Part shown: piece after piece, positions 35,641 to 47,361 of the stretch
Layout of the letters: every line of letters begins with the position of its first letter
Position numbering within the stretch: the stretch's first letter is position 1
Assembly: GCA_023935145.1 (NCBI GenBank)
Contig: CM043703.1
Span: 20,633,227 to 20,697,226, forward strand
Direction of reading: 5' to 3'
DNA length: 64,000 bases
Origin: Bretschneidera sinensis
Taxonomy: Eukaryota > Streptophyta > Magnoliopsida > Brassicales > Akaniaceae
Notes under the pieces: generated by a model
Told to the model about the DNA's origin: nothing
Databases searched by the model: none
The model's input: the letters and a program-made list of their open reading frames with translations, nothing else
Made by a program: the position numbers and the translations under genes

Positions 35641-37330
35641 GATCTTTTAATTTTCTGTTTTTGATCTGTAGTGTATACGTTATTTATATGCTTTGTACCT
35701 GCTATGCATTTTATATATATATTCTTCAAAGCTCTTATGGTCATTTATTAGTGCTAAATTTCTGGTTTCTTATTACTTGAAATGTTATGTTGTGTCCTAA
35801 TAAAAATAAAAGATTAATGTACTAGCACTTTACTTTTTTTTTAATTTTAAAAATCATTTCGCTTTTTTTTTTAATTTTAAAATTTATAATAATATTATTA
35901 GATATAATTTTTTTAAATACATATTTTTAATTACATCAATATATTATAAAATTTAATTAAAATATAAATAAAAAGGTTAACAGTATTATTTGTTGTGTTC
36001 AAGCAAAATAAATGACCATTAAAACTATTTATATTCAAATGATTGCAAAACTCTTTAAGTTTTAAAATTTATTCAAGATTAACATTTATTATTATGAAAA
36101 GGTAAAGAACGAAGTAAAAAAAACAAAAAAAGATGTGACTGCAAAATAACGAGGGTAACGGGAATAACAAATATTAATAGAAAGTTTTGTATTTTAAAAA
36201 CTTGTGAAGAAAATATATGACGGTATTTCATATTTCAAAAGTCAAAAAAAATCGGACATTAATTAGAAGTATTATTGTAAGTTTTAATAACTAAAAAATA
36301 AATGGTGCGTCAATAACAATATGTGAAGTATAAATATCGTACCTCAATATATTGTAATTTTTTTTAATTTAAATCGTTTTTAATTTGGAGTGATCTCAAG
36401 GTTTTAATTTTATATTTTACCATTAAATCAACACCTTATATTTTACCATTTTGATAATGTTCATTGACTGAAAGATTTTTTTTTTTTTATATATAATTCT
36501 CATTAAACTTGCAACTCTCTACCTTACATTTTGATTTATTCTTCTATCATATCAGACTATACAAGTGTATAATATTTTATTAAGTACACTGAATATTACA
36601 TGCGTATATCATTTAATAGATATTTTTTTAAAATAATTATAGATCGAACCTATTTGAATGGTTCTAATTGGTTTGTGCACTCATAAAATTATTGTTCTAT
36701 TAATCAATTGAGACCATTTGAACATATATCATTCATTATAACTTTGAAAAAATCTTGATTGAATGATTTGCGTGTATAATATTTAATGTATTTGATAAAA
36801 TATCATACACGTGTGTGATTTGATCTCATTAAAAAATAAATAAACACGTTACGTTGATATACCAATTTGTGACCCTATAAATACCAGCACGTTAACATGT
36901 GTTAAAAATGTTAGTAGGATGTAGTAAAAAGGCAAGACAAGAAGATAAGTGTCTGAGCAGGCATTGGACCTTAAAAAATCCTACAACTTGGAATCCATCA
37001 CAGTTTGGAAAGATACCTAATTAACACGCTTAGAAGACTGGTAAGAGAAGTTTAGTTGTAAAATGGTCAGTCCAAACGCAGCCTTGCCCATTTTTTAATA
37101 AAGAAAACTTTGTGAATCTGGCGAGAACTCTAGTCTAAAAGATATTCGAATTTCGGATCATGCAAGGGTCAACTTTTATGTGGGTCTCAATTAATTGTTG
37201 TGGCACTTAGTTGTGAAAGAACCGATCAAATCAATCAAATCCAACCAATTTTATATTTTTTTTTTCCGGTTTGATTCGGTTATTTTTACAATACATTTTG
37301 AATCAATTTTAAACTAATGAGCAGAAAATT

Positions 37331-37366
37331 TTCGGTTCGGTTCGGTTCGGTTCGATTCGGTTCGGA
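37331..37366 (+). repeat. GGTTC short tandem repeat
   Basis: TTCGGTTCGG units repeat with one ATTCGG interruption, about seven copies of a 5-mer. Confidence 0.85.
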
Positions 37367-37554
37367 TTGAAATTTCAAGAACCAATGAACGTGAGATCAC
37401 TCTTTAAGTTGTACCTATCATTATTTAATCTAAAACTCAAGTAAATGAAAAGTATAAAAAGAAATAGAAAACCTAAATCCCATTCTCTTTCGTCTTCCCT
37501 GTACATTACAACTCTATGGTTTATTCCTTAGATTTTTTTACCTTCAAACAATCA

Positions 37555-37582
37555 CTTCTTCTTCTTCTTCTTCTTCTTCTTC
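37555..37582 (+). repeat. CTT microsatellite
   Basis: Nine or so uninterrupted CTT units ahead of the first copy of the 37599 direct repeat. Confidence 0.9.
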
Positions 37583-37598
37583 ATTATCATCGTTATTG

Positions 37599-37861
37599 GT
37601 TGAGATATCATATATGCATAAACTTTATTGAGTTTTATTTATTTTTTGAGTTTGAAAAATAAAAAATCATTTAATTTAGGTTTTTTAAACTATGAGAACC
37701 GAATAAAAAATGATCTTTTTTTCGTCATCATCATTAATGTCGGTTGAGATATCATATGTATATTAATTTTATTGAGTTTTATTTATTTTTGGAGTTTAAA
37801 AAATAAAAAGTCATTGAGTTTGGGTTTTTTCAAACTATGAGAACCGATAAAAAATCGATCT
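37599..37861 (+). repeat. two tandem copies of a ~118-bp unit
   Basis: 37599-37715 and 37743-37861 share GTTGAGATATCATAT..., TTTATTGAGTTTTATTTATT and AACTATGAGAACCGA with few differences. The 27-base gap between them keeps a CATCATCATTAATGTC stretch resembling what precedes copy one. Confidence 0.85.
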
Positions 37862-38604
37862 AAACCAAGTGAAAATTGGTCCGATTCGATTCTATCTTGC
37901 ACAAGTGGGCAATTCGGTTTGAGTCTGTTACTAAGTAGAACCAAGCAGCACCAATTCGGATATGGAATGGTGTCCAATCCGAACTGAATCGGACCATATT
38001 AACCCCTATTGGTATTGTATATTATGATATGGAGTCCAATTTCGGTGTTTCTTATATCCAAGAACTAAATAAAATCGTCACTTTTGTTACTAAATTGATT
38101 AGATTTCGTAGTAAATTATTATATTTGGTGGTATATTAGTACCGTTACTAGAAAATGTGATGATTTACTATCAAAATCTTATCAAATTACTGACAAATAA
38201 TTTTATAATAGACAAAGCACTATAAAATTCCCCTATATGATGATGTATTATAATTTTAATCACTAATGAATCATTGGCTATGATTGTTATAAGAGAAATG
38301 TAATGGAAATTAAAAATGAAAGGAAAAGGGATACGAAAATAAAAAAGAATATTATCACTAAACCTAATAATTGTTTAATGTTTTTCTAGGTTTTGATCAT
38401 TGTTTCAATGTTCATGTAAGTTTTAAAATCGTTCAAATATGATATTTTTATTTTGGAAGTGTTTTTACAAACATCTTCTAAGAGATTTTTCGTTCAAATA
38501 TTAAATGATATACATGTGTGATACTCACGGTCAGTTCATGTGATCGCTAAAATAAGAAAGGTAAGAATGCTCTCATCCAATTCATTTATCTTTATATTCC
38601 TCTC

Positions 38605-39041
38605 TGTTGGGATTTTACCCTTAAAATCCGCATACTCAAATTTATAATAATAAATAGGCAAACAAACAAAACAATATCAAGCACAACTATTTAATGTGGT
38701 TTAGCAACCACCTTACTTATGCCACCAACAAACTCACAATTTTATTAATTCTTAACAACTTTAGGAAAAACATAATTATTACTCTCACAACACGAAATTT
38801 TCAATACACCTAAAGTTCTCCACCTAGCTCTAGTTGTAATATTGGAATTATGAGTGTGTCTCAAACCTTCTCCAAGACCCCATTTTATATAGAGAATATT
38901 TTTCTAATACTATTAGGAAATAACAATATAATAAACTACTACTACTACTCCTATAAGAATAAGCAACTATAAAATAGGAAACTATTTTTCTCAAATCAAT
39001 TAGAAGTCCTCTTTTTGGGGAATTGACTCAAAATCCTGACA
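38605..39041 (-). repeat. 3' LTR of the deleted Copia element
   Basis: 437 bp; matches 40442-40882 along its length with scattered substitutions and small indels. Inner boundary TCCTGACA at 39034-39041. Confidence 0.9.
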
Positions 39042-39051
39042 AGTCTTCACA

Positions 39052-39530
39052 TTGGATCAAATTCTTTACACCTCATCAAAAAATCTAATTTTCTTCTTGG
39101 TTTGTGCGATCCTTCCTTTTGGTTTTTCCATATTTCCTCCACCTAGTTTTCCAAGCAAAATCTTCCCATCCAGGACATACAAGCCCTTCTTGTTTGAAGT
39201 AGTCTTCAACACTACATTTGATCCATTAAGAACTTGCAGCTCTCCATTGCTCGCAGTCTATGTGTATCCCATCTTATCAAGCTCCCCTAAAGAGATGATA
39301 TTCATAGTGAGAGATGAAGCAAACTTTACTTTCTCTAGTGTCTTCACGCTTCCATCATGGAACTTCAACCTTAAACTTCCTTCACTATCAATTGATTTGT
39401 GTGTGTTTTCCACATGCGGTAGCAACTTTGATATAGGTACATTCATTCATTCAATCAAAGTACTTCTTCTTATTGAATATGTGAATGGAGGATGTCGAAT
39501 CAAGTAGCACCATATTACTCTCATCAACTT
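39052..39530 (-). pseudogene. Copia protease to GAG-pre-integrase remnant
   Basis: On the minus strand LLDST near 39510 stands where the protease has Asp-Ser-Gly, so the active-site Gly is changed. It is followed by LRLKFHDGSVKTLEKVKF, NIISLGELDKMGY and, after a stop near 39256, GELQVLNGSNVVLK and GLYVLDG. The frame then meets the 3' LTR. Confidence 0.75.
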
Positions 39531-39664
39531 TTTCTTCAATGTGCTCAATAACTAGCACATCTTCATCACTTCCCTCAGTGATATTAACACTTTCACTACT
39601 CTTACCATCATGACTCTTCTTCACACCCATCCTTCTTAATTATTTTAAATTATCCTTCATGACC

Positions 39665-40373
39665 TTACAATAATATTGTTGTTAATCTCTCTACAATAGA
39701 AGCACTCTTTGTCAGTGTCATCTCTAGGCCTAGATTTGGATCTCCACCTTGAGTCATTATTCGCTCACCATTGGCTCCTCCCTTGATTAGGATCTCCATA
39801 GCAAACGTTTGACTACTACTAAACATGCTATTGTTTCCCATTAACCTCTCATTCTCTTGTATGAGCACGATCACATCATCTAAGTTCAATCTTGACTTGC
39901 CTACTAACAATATTTGGTAAATATGATAACAACAGCAAAGCCTTCTCCTCGTCCTCTAGTGTTTCTTCTGCATTCAACAATTGAGACATCAGCTTATGGA
40001 ATTCATTCAAATGGTCATGAATACTTGTACCTTCTTCCATATTTAGAGAGTAAAGGTCCATCTTGAGACACAATCTATTGGTCAAAGACTTTGAATCATA
40101 AATGCTCTTGAGCTTATCCAACAAACCCTTGGGTGTAGTTTCCTTCAACACAATATACTTGATCTCGGGAGCAAGAGTCAACCTGATTATGTTCGCAGCC
40201 TTCCTCTGAATTGATTGCCACTTTGTATCAGTCACATCTTCTGCCTTTTCTTCCTCTAAAGCCTGATCAAGATCTTATTGTACTAAAAGATATTGAATTA
40301 TACTCTGCCACAGAGCAAAATTATCGCTTCCATTAAATAAAGGAATCTCAAATTTAAGTATACATGTTGACAT
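39665..40373 (-). pseudogene. Copia gag (UBN2 type) remnant
   Basis: Starts near 40373 with MSTC...FEIPLFNGSDNFALWQ, the usual Copia gag N terminus. A stop follows near 40275, then TDTKWQSIQRKAANIIRLTL and LKMDLYSLNMEEGTSIHDHL in a new open stretch (40235-39876). It frameshifts into LNLDDVIVLIQENERLM and a worn zinc knuckle CFYCRE near 39690. At least one stop and one frameshift. Confidence 0.85.
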
Positions 40374-40427
40374 GATGGCGCAGACGCAACAAATAGCAGT
40401 AGACAGCTTCTTTAAATAGATGACCAG

Positions 40428-40439
40428 GCTCTGATACCA
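40428..40439 (-). other. primer-binding site, initiator tRNA-Met type
   Basis: Minus strand TGGTATCAGAGC two bases from the end of the 40442-40882 LTR, the usual complement to the 3' end of initiator tRNA-Met. Confidence 0.93.
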
Positions 40440-40441
40440 TT

Positions 40442-40882
40442 TGTTGGGATTTTACACTTAAAATCCACCTACTCAAACTTATGATAATAAATAGGCAAAT
40501 AAACAAACAAATATCAAGCACAACGATTTGATGTGGTTCGGCAACCTCCTTGCACATGCCACCAACAAACTCGCAATTTTATTAATTCTTAATAACAACT
40601 TTAGGAAAAATAAAATTATTACCCTCACAACCTAAAATTTCTAATGCACCTAAATCTCTCCACCTAGCTCTACTTATAATATTGAAATTATAAGTGTCTC
40701 AAATCTTCTTTAAGGCCCATTTTATATAGATGATATTTTCCTAATACTATTAGGAAAAGAATAACATCTAGATAAATTACTATTATTACTCTAACTATAA
40801 TAAGCAAATATAAAATAGGAAACCATTTTTTCCAAATCAATTAGAAATCCTCTTTGTGGAGAATTGAGCTAAAATCCTAACA
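40442..40882 (-). repeat. 5' LTR of the deleted Copia element
   Basis: 441 bp; pairs with 38605-39041 and abuts the primer-binding site, so it is the 5' copy in the element's orientation. Confidence 0.9.
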
Positions 40883-41933
40883 CTCTCAAAATTCTAAAAT
40901 TTGTCATGGACACTCTTTTCGTTGATGATTTGGGGAAGATGATGAAAATAAATGAATACAAATAAGAGTTTTTTTTTTTTAGTTTTCTTCATTTCAACGA
41001 TCACATGAGTTGGTCGTGAGTGTAGTACATATGCAAACACGTGTACTCCATTAAACATTTGAACAAAAAATTTGTCAAAAGATGTTATTGAAAACACCCA
41101 AAAGAGATATTTTTATTTAATCGATTTTGAAAGTTATGAGATTGAATCAGTGATCAAAATGCAAGAAGTTTGATGATCTTATACTAATCTATCCATCACG
41201 TGTTTGATAAAAATGATAAAATATGAAAGGAAAAGAAAAGTTCATTTTAATTTTCATTAATTAATCCCCTCAATCAGGAAGAATTGTGATTCACACATGT
41301 AAAAAGAAACTTCAATCCTCTCATTTTTCTTTCCTACGAAAAGGTTGATAAATATCTCCCACTCATTTTTCTTCTCTCTCCTTTCTCCTCGTACTTCTCT
41401 TTTCTACCAATAAATAATCTTAAACTTCTCCTTGCTAAGAGCATTAACAATTTTCCTAGACAAATTGTCTTTATATTATAGATTGTGATATTATTTCGTG
41501 TTCATGTTGTTTAGATGAGACGAACACGTGTTTTTTTTTTTAAGATTTAAACAAAAATATGGTCGAAATGAGTATTTTGATACATATCTATAATTTATGG
41601 ACTCAATTGAGCCATGTTGAATCAAAGAGGAGATTTGAAACAATTACTTAAATAAATTCACGAGGGAAAACATACAATATCCTTCATTTTTATTGGCATC
41701 AGTTACATTTTTTGAGTTCAATTAAGAGCATGTTTAGGGTTGTTGAAAAAATCAACTTATCCCTTATCAATATCATATTATAATTTGATGCTTAAATTAT
41801 TTTTTAAAAATAAGTTGTTTAGCGTTTGGGTAAACATGCTTAAAGTTTTGAATAAGCTTCGGAAGTGTTTGATAAAACAATGTTGAAATAAACTTAAAGC
41901 CATCAAAATTACCAAAAAGGGCATAAAGTCTAA
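40883..41933. other. intergenic DNA
   Basis: No gene recognised; AT-rich, with a T run at 40971-40980. Confidence 0.6.
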
Positions 41934-42417
41934 TGGCATGTTTGGGTAACAGTTTTCTGTTTTCAGCTTTCGAAAATGAAAAATGAAAACAGTTTTCTGA
42001 TGTTTTCTGAAGAAAACATGTTTGGATAACTGTAACTCGAAAATTGTTTCCAAAACAGAAAACAATGAAATGTTGTTGGATAATCTTATTTTGAAAACTG
42101 TTTTGATACACCTTGTAATTATTTTTAGTATTGAGTTTAAATTTAAATCTATATTAATTTTATTTCTCGTATTTACTAAATATTTAAAAATAATAGTGTT
42201 ATTTTATTTTTAAAATTTTAATATTTTTTATATACCATGGAGGAAGAATGAAACAAAAAAATAAACACCGATTTTAGGGCTATTTTTTGAAAATTATGTC
42301 AAAAAACACCAATTTTGAGTTTTCAGAAAATAATTTTTGAAAACAATTTTAGAAAATTGCTTTTGAAAACTGTTTGCCAAACATAGAAAAAAGTTTTTTA
42401 AAACTGTTTCCAAACAT
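41934..42417. mobile_element. MITE with ATGTTTGG-type ends
   Basis: Left end GGCATGTTTGGGTAACAG and right end CTGTTTCCAAACAT are inverted copies. AGTCTAA is present on both sides (41927-41933 and 42418-42424). Many internal GAAAACAG/CTGTTTTC words. About 484 bp, no real ORF. End type and 7-8-bp duplication suggest a hAT-derived MITE. Confidence 0.68.
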
Positions 42418-43042
42418 AGTCTAAGTTTCTGTTTCATATTGAATTTTCAATCTAATTATGGTTAAATAATTTTTTAGACCTATTAAAATATAAACTATTA
42501 AATATATTATATTCAATTACAGTAACAATTTGGGTTATGACATTTACAGAATTTCACTTAAAAGTGGATTTAAATTGCTCCAACATATGTGTATAAACTG
42601 AATCAAACCAGTGTTATGACACTTGGGTCAGCATATAAGTTGGTTTGACCAACTTGTAAGCTAAACGAAACAAAGCTCTTAAGGCCATGTTAAAAATAAG
42701 CACTTATGACTTATATAAGCTTAGTTTAATTGGTCCCTGAACAAACGAAGACAGAAAGGGATTATGATCTGATAAGCATTTACTGTATTTTTAGTGCTAC
42801 TTCTACAACGTTTACAAAATGGACTGTAGAAATTGCGAATGTCCTCCTTGACAAGTAAAAAAAATATGGCAACTGTCCCTGTCCCTGTCCCGTCATATGG
42901 GGCAAAGGCAGTGGAAAACAAAGTTAATGAAGGCCAAACTTCACCAGAATTTGGACTTAATTTTGACCTTTGATCGTATATACGCATTTAGCAAAGCAAA
43001 TCATCAAAATTTTGAAGCCAGTATTTCCTTAACAGTACATGA
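42418..43042. other. intergenic DNA
   Basis: No gene recognised. CATGA at 43038-43042 is the left target duplication of the next retroelement. Confidence 0.6.
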
Positions 43043-43303
43043 TGTGAGAATTGAAGAGAGTGAAGAGAAGTGAGAATTGAAGAGAGTAAAGAGTTGTACA
43101 AATACTTGCTTGATTTTTTCTATACAATTAAGGGTATTTATAGGTTGTTAAAGGAAAAATGTCATCCTTAAAACATGGATGAAAACATGGCTTAAAGTGA
43201 TCCTTAAAACAATGATGAAAACATTGCCTAAAGTAATCCTTAAAACATGGGTGAAAACATAGCCTAAAGTAAGCCTTAAAACAAGGATGAGAATTCTCTA
43301 TCA
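43043..43303 (-). repeat. 3' LTR of the split Copia element
   Basis: About 261 bp. Contains a doubled GAGAATTGAAGAGAGT block at its outer edge and four tandem ~36-bp CCTTAAAACATGGATGAAAA-like units from 43165. GCGGGGGCA on the minus strand next to 43304 is the polypurine tract. Confidence 0.9.
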
Positions 43304-44968
43304 TGCCCCCGCAAGATGGAGTATCCATCTCGGATGCCAATCTTGAACTGATGATGCAAGAACTGTTTTCGAGGAAATGCTTTGGTGAGTGAGTCCGCCA
43401 ATTGATCATTAGTATGAACATGAGAAATACGTAACCGATGATTAACAACTTGGTCACGAACAAAGTGAAAGTCAATGGCAATGTGTTTCATACGTGAGTG
43501 GAATACCGGATTTTTACATAAGTATGTGGCACCAATATTATCGCAGTAAATTGTAGGTACAACTATAGGTGGAGCATGTAGTTCTTGGAGCAGATTAGTT
43601 ATCCAGTTTAGTTCAGTAGCAGTCGAAGCTATGGCACGGTACTCAGCTTCAGTAGATGAGCAAGCAACGGTGCGTTGCTTTTTGGAAGCCCAACTGATTG
43701 ATGAGGCACCTAGAAACACAATATATGCAGATGTGGATGTATGATCGTCGGTATTTCCTGCCCAATCAGAGTCAGAGAAGGCATGGAGTTGCGGACGTGA
43801 TTCTTTGTGAAAAAAGATTTTATGATCGAAAGTTCCCTTGAGGTACCGCAGTAGACGTTTACTGTAGTGATCCTAAGACCTGTCGAAACTGAGTAGCGTC
43901 ATGGTGAGGGGTGCCGTCGTTGAGTGTTAGAGACTCGGTTGTGGATAGGGGAGTGCTAACCTCTTTAGCATCAGCCATGTTCGTCTTGTGCAGGATGTCA
44001 AGTACATACTTTCGCTGCGACAAGAATAAACCAGTTGGAGTTGTGCGAGCCTCAACACCCAAAAAATATGACAAAGGGCCGAGATCCTTCAAGGAGAATC
44101 GATTGGCCAACTGATCAATGAACTGCTGGACGGAGATAGAATTATTGCCTGTAATGATGCTGTCATCGATATACACAAGCAAGTAGAGTGTGGTCTGTCC
44201 ATGGTGAAAGATAAACAGAGAACTATCTGATTTAAAGTTCACAAATTTGTGAAGGAGTAGGAAGCCATGTAATTCATGATACCATGCACGGGGAGCTTGG
44301 CGAAGACCATAAATGGCCTTGCGCAACTTGCAGACATAAGTAGGAAACTGTGGATGAGTGAAGCCTTGAGGTTGTTGCATGTAAACATTGTTAGAAAGTG
44401 TGCCCTGCAAAAAAGCATTGTTAACGTCTAGTTGGTGCAAGTCCCATCCATAGGAGACCGCTAAACTTAAAATAAGGCGAATTGTTGTAAGTTTTACAAC
44501 ATGACTGAAAGTATCCGTATAATCAATTCCGGGACGTTGATGGAATCCTTTGGCAACCAAATGAGCCTTATGACGGGAAACAGTACCGTTGGGGTTCCAC
44601 TTAATCTTAAATATCCATTTGCACCCAATGATGTTTTGTTTGTGGTGATGGGGTACGAGAGTCCATGTGGAGTTTTTAAGAAGGGTGTCATACTCATCAC
44701 TCATCGCCTTACTCCATTGAGGGAATTTTTCGGCTTGGCGATATGTTGTGGGTTCAGGAGGTTCATCGGTTTTGGAGGTGGTGGTGTGAAGGTCAAGTAT
44801 TTTGCGTGGCTTGAAGATATTATGTTGGGACCTGGTAGTTATTTTTGGTGGTATGAGCGATTTGGATGGAGCAGTCTGTAAGGGAGATGAATGAGGAGAT
44901 GAATCATGACTTACCCGATTTGTAGAGGAGTCCAGGGAGTGATTGGTGCAAGGCAGAGGTAGGCAGCG
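43276..44968 (-). pseudogene. Copia reverse transcriptase and RNase H
   Basis: From the Gypsy boundary the frame reads NTWTLVPHHHKQNIIGCKW, LDVNNAFLQG, YGLRQAPRAWYHEL and YIDD (near 44175), then FSLKDLGPLSYFLGVE. Between ...QVLGSLQ (43862) and KRLLRYLKG-like codons at 43855 some forty family residues are missing, and the frame shifts; this looks like an internal deletion. RNase H follows with SDSDWAGN, SSTEAEYRA, IYCDNIGA and MKHIAIDFHFVRD, and its end runs into the LTR repeats. Confidence 0.92.
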
Positions 44969-47313
44969 TGAAACGACCCATCCCAGGTTGGCCACCCCTA
45001 GACGGTGTCATCACATTTTTGAAAATCCAAGCACGACACATATATACAATAAATATAAAACTACCAGAATTTTTTTTTTTTTTTCTCATCCTTTAACATG
45101 AGAGGTAAACAAATCTGATATTCACTTAAACATAATATACATAAATACATGAATATTTACAAAAAAAATTTACAAGTCTTTAACTCAATTGTCTGAGGAT
45201 ATTGACACGCACTTGGCTTACAGAAAAAGATCTCGTCTGATTCTCAACCCACCAGACTATTTATCTTGACTGCTACCTGAAATCATTGAACAGTGAGGAA
45301 TGAGCTTCACAAGCTCAGTGAATTAAATTTACTGAAAGTATTCCAAATTCCATCAATAATCCTTTAATATTAAAAAAATTTATTTTTCGCATAACCTGAT
45401 GACAACTTTCTACTATCAGTCTCTTCTTCTCAATCATTGGTTCACCTTAAGACTATCAATTATCTCCTAATTACCTCATAATGAGGTTCATATCAAAAAG
45501 TCCATCATTTAGATAAGTCTTATCACCCTACTGTCTCTTTCTATGAGACTCAACCTTCTATAATTAAATTCATAAAAATATACCACATTTCAGCATAAAA
45601 AATCTCATCATTATAGCTGTCTCTTTTTATGAGATCTAGCCATCTATAATTTAATTCACAATTAATATATTACATCTCAGCATCTCAAATAATGCAGCAA
45701 TAATTAAAACAGATGCAAATGCATGAACAATTATGATGGAAACGTCTTCCCATCTGTCAACAGGTTGTTATTATCTTAGATCGGCTGCCTTCTCGGTTAA
45801 TTCCAGCATATACCAGCTGTCACGGTTTTCACTTTTCATCCCAGCATAAACCGGCTGTCACGGTTTTCACTCTTCATTCCAGCATATACCGGCTGTCACG
45901 GTTTTTACTTTTCATCCCAGCATATACCGGCTGTCACGGTTTTCACTTTTCATCCCAGCATATACCGGCTGTCACGGTTATTTCATTAGACCGGCTGCCT
46001 TCTCGGTTCTTTTGGTTATATTATTAAATGCATATGCGCATGAACAATGATATGAAACAATAATATAAAAACAATATAAAGATTCAAACCATTTAATTTG
46101 GCTATCCTGATTATTCACAAGTTTTATATAACAACTTTTCTTACATCCAATCATCCTGATTTTTTATTTTATTTTTTATTTATTATATAAAAATTCCACT
46201 AAATTCTTCTCTTCCCAAATCACATCAAATAATCAATTAAAGTCTATCAAGATCCATTAAAATTTGTCTCAAATCACATCAACTCATCCATCAAAACTTA
46301 TTAATATCCACTAAAATTCATCTCCTCATAATTCGTATTAAAACATCAATAAATCTTATCAATGATTTATTTATTGCTTTTATTCTCAAATAGACTTATA
46401 ATTTCCAAAAATATCATTTCTCACCGAGAAATTTTTCTAACTGTCCAAATTTCCTATCATACCCATAAATCAATTTTTCATCTATCACCCAAGCACACTT
46501 TAATAAATAAATTTAATATTATCACTAAATAATAGAATTTTTTATTTAGACTACTTAAAGTAAATCCAACTCACCACGTAGCACTTAAAGCTACTCGTGG
46601 GCCATCTCTTTGTCTTTCCCGTTCTTCTTCGAATTTTCTCCCGATTGCTGACTACCAACACCTGACATAATATTTGAATTTAAAATTTCTTATTATTTCT
46701 TATTTTCTCCATAAACCACACAGTTTGAAAAATTCCCATTTTAACTTCCTGAAGCTTTCATAAATGTTAAATTTAAAAATAAATATTACCTTATTACTTC
46801 TGCTATTCTGATAGCTTCCCGAAATATTTTCAAAAATACCCTCAAAATTTTGTTCCTTCCACCTTTCTTTAAACTCCCAAGTGTTTTAAGAACACAGATG
46901 AATTATTTGCAACTATAGGAAAATTTATTCGTGTAATTACACGAACATAAAGCTCATATTTATAGGGGAGCTCGGCTGAAAATCAGCAGCCCCCCCTCTC
47001 CCCCAAATCCTCCATAATGAGATACCATTTTAATACAAAAACATAATGATTAAGAAAACATAATCATTATTTTTTTTCCTCCATTTCCACACTAAACAAC
47101 GAAAACAATTATACAATAATTCCACTTGAAAATATTCTCTTGGTGGCAGCAGGTATGCTGCCCTGAGTTACTGCTCGAAGTTGATTTTTTTTTTTTTTGG
47201 TTGCTTTTCAACCTTTGTCTCCAGAAATTTTCATTCAGCCATTTTGGGATTTAATTCTTTGTCATATTTATAAAAATATACACTTACCCAACTTTTAAAA
47301 TACGGATATTACA
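44969..47313 (-). repeat. 3' LTR of the Gypsy element
   Basis: 2345 bp, from TGAAACGACCC to GGATATTACA. Pairs with 52291-54703 at high identity. Holds five units of a ~38-bp minisatellite (45804-46000). Confidence 0.93.
45804..46000 (-). repeat. LTR minisatellite, five ~38-bp units
   Basis: Units of the form CCAGCATATACCGGCTGTCA plus CGGTTTTCACTTTTCAT repeat five times. Flanked by CCGGCTGCCTTCTCGGTT-like words on both sides. Confidence 0.92.
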
Positions 47314-47361
47314 AATCTACCCACCTTATAAAATTTCGTCCCCGAAATTTCCTTGCTAAAA

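Larger units (their letters stand above)
35641..38604. other. AT-rich intergenic DNA with repeats
   Basis: No gene recognised. From about 37210 to 38010 the sequence is rich in GGTTCGGTT/AACCGAA words and looks like a degenerate non-autonomous element; I could not fix its ends. The remainder is AT-rich with no open frame of interest. Confidence 0.6.
38605..40882 (-). mobile_element. internally deleted Copia retrotransposon
   Basis: LTRs at 38605-39041 and 40442-40882 (437 and 441 bp, both TGTTGGGATTTTAC...ATCCTAACA-like) flank only gag, protease and part of GAG-pre-integrase. CTCTC stands immediately outside both ends (38600-38604, 40883-40887), a perfect 5-bp target duplication. A primer-binding site is next to the higher-coordinate LTR, so the element reads right to left. 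Integrase, RT and RNase H are missing altogether, so any movement needed proteins from a complete relative. Confidence 0.92.

Noticed and set aside
37210..38010. Complete DNA transposon with defined ends
   Set aside because: Repeat-rich and element-like, but no convincing terminal inverted repeats or target duplication.
43128..43400. Cys/Phe/His-rich repeat protein CFHPCFKD
   Set aside because: It is the read-through of RNase H into the 36-bp LTR tandem units, not a metal-binding protein.
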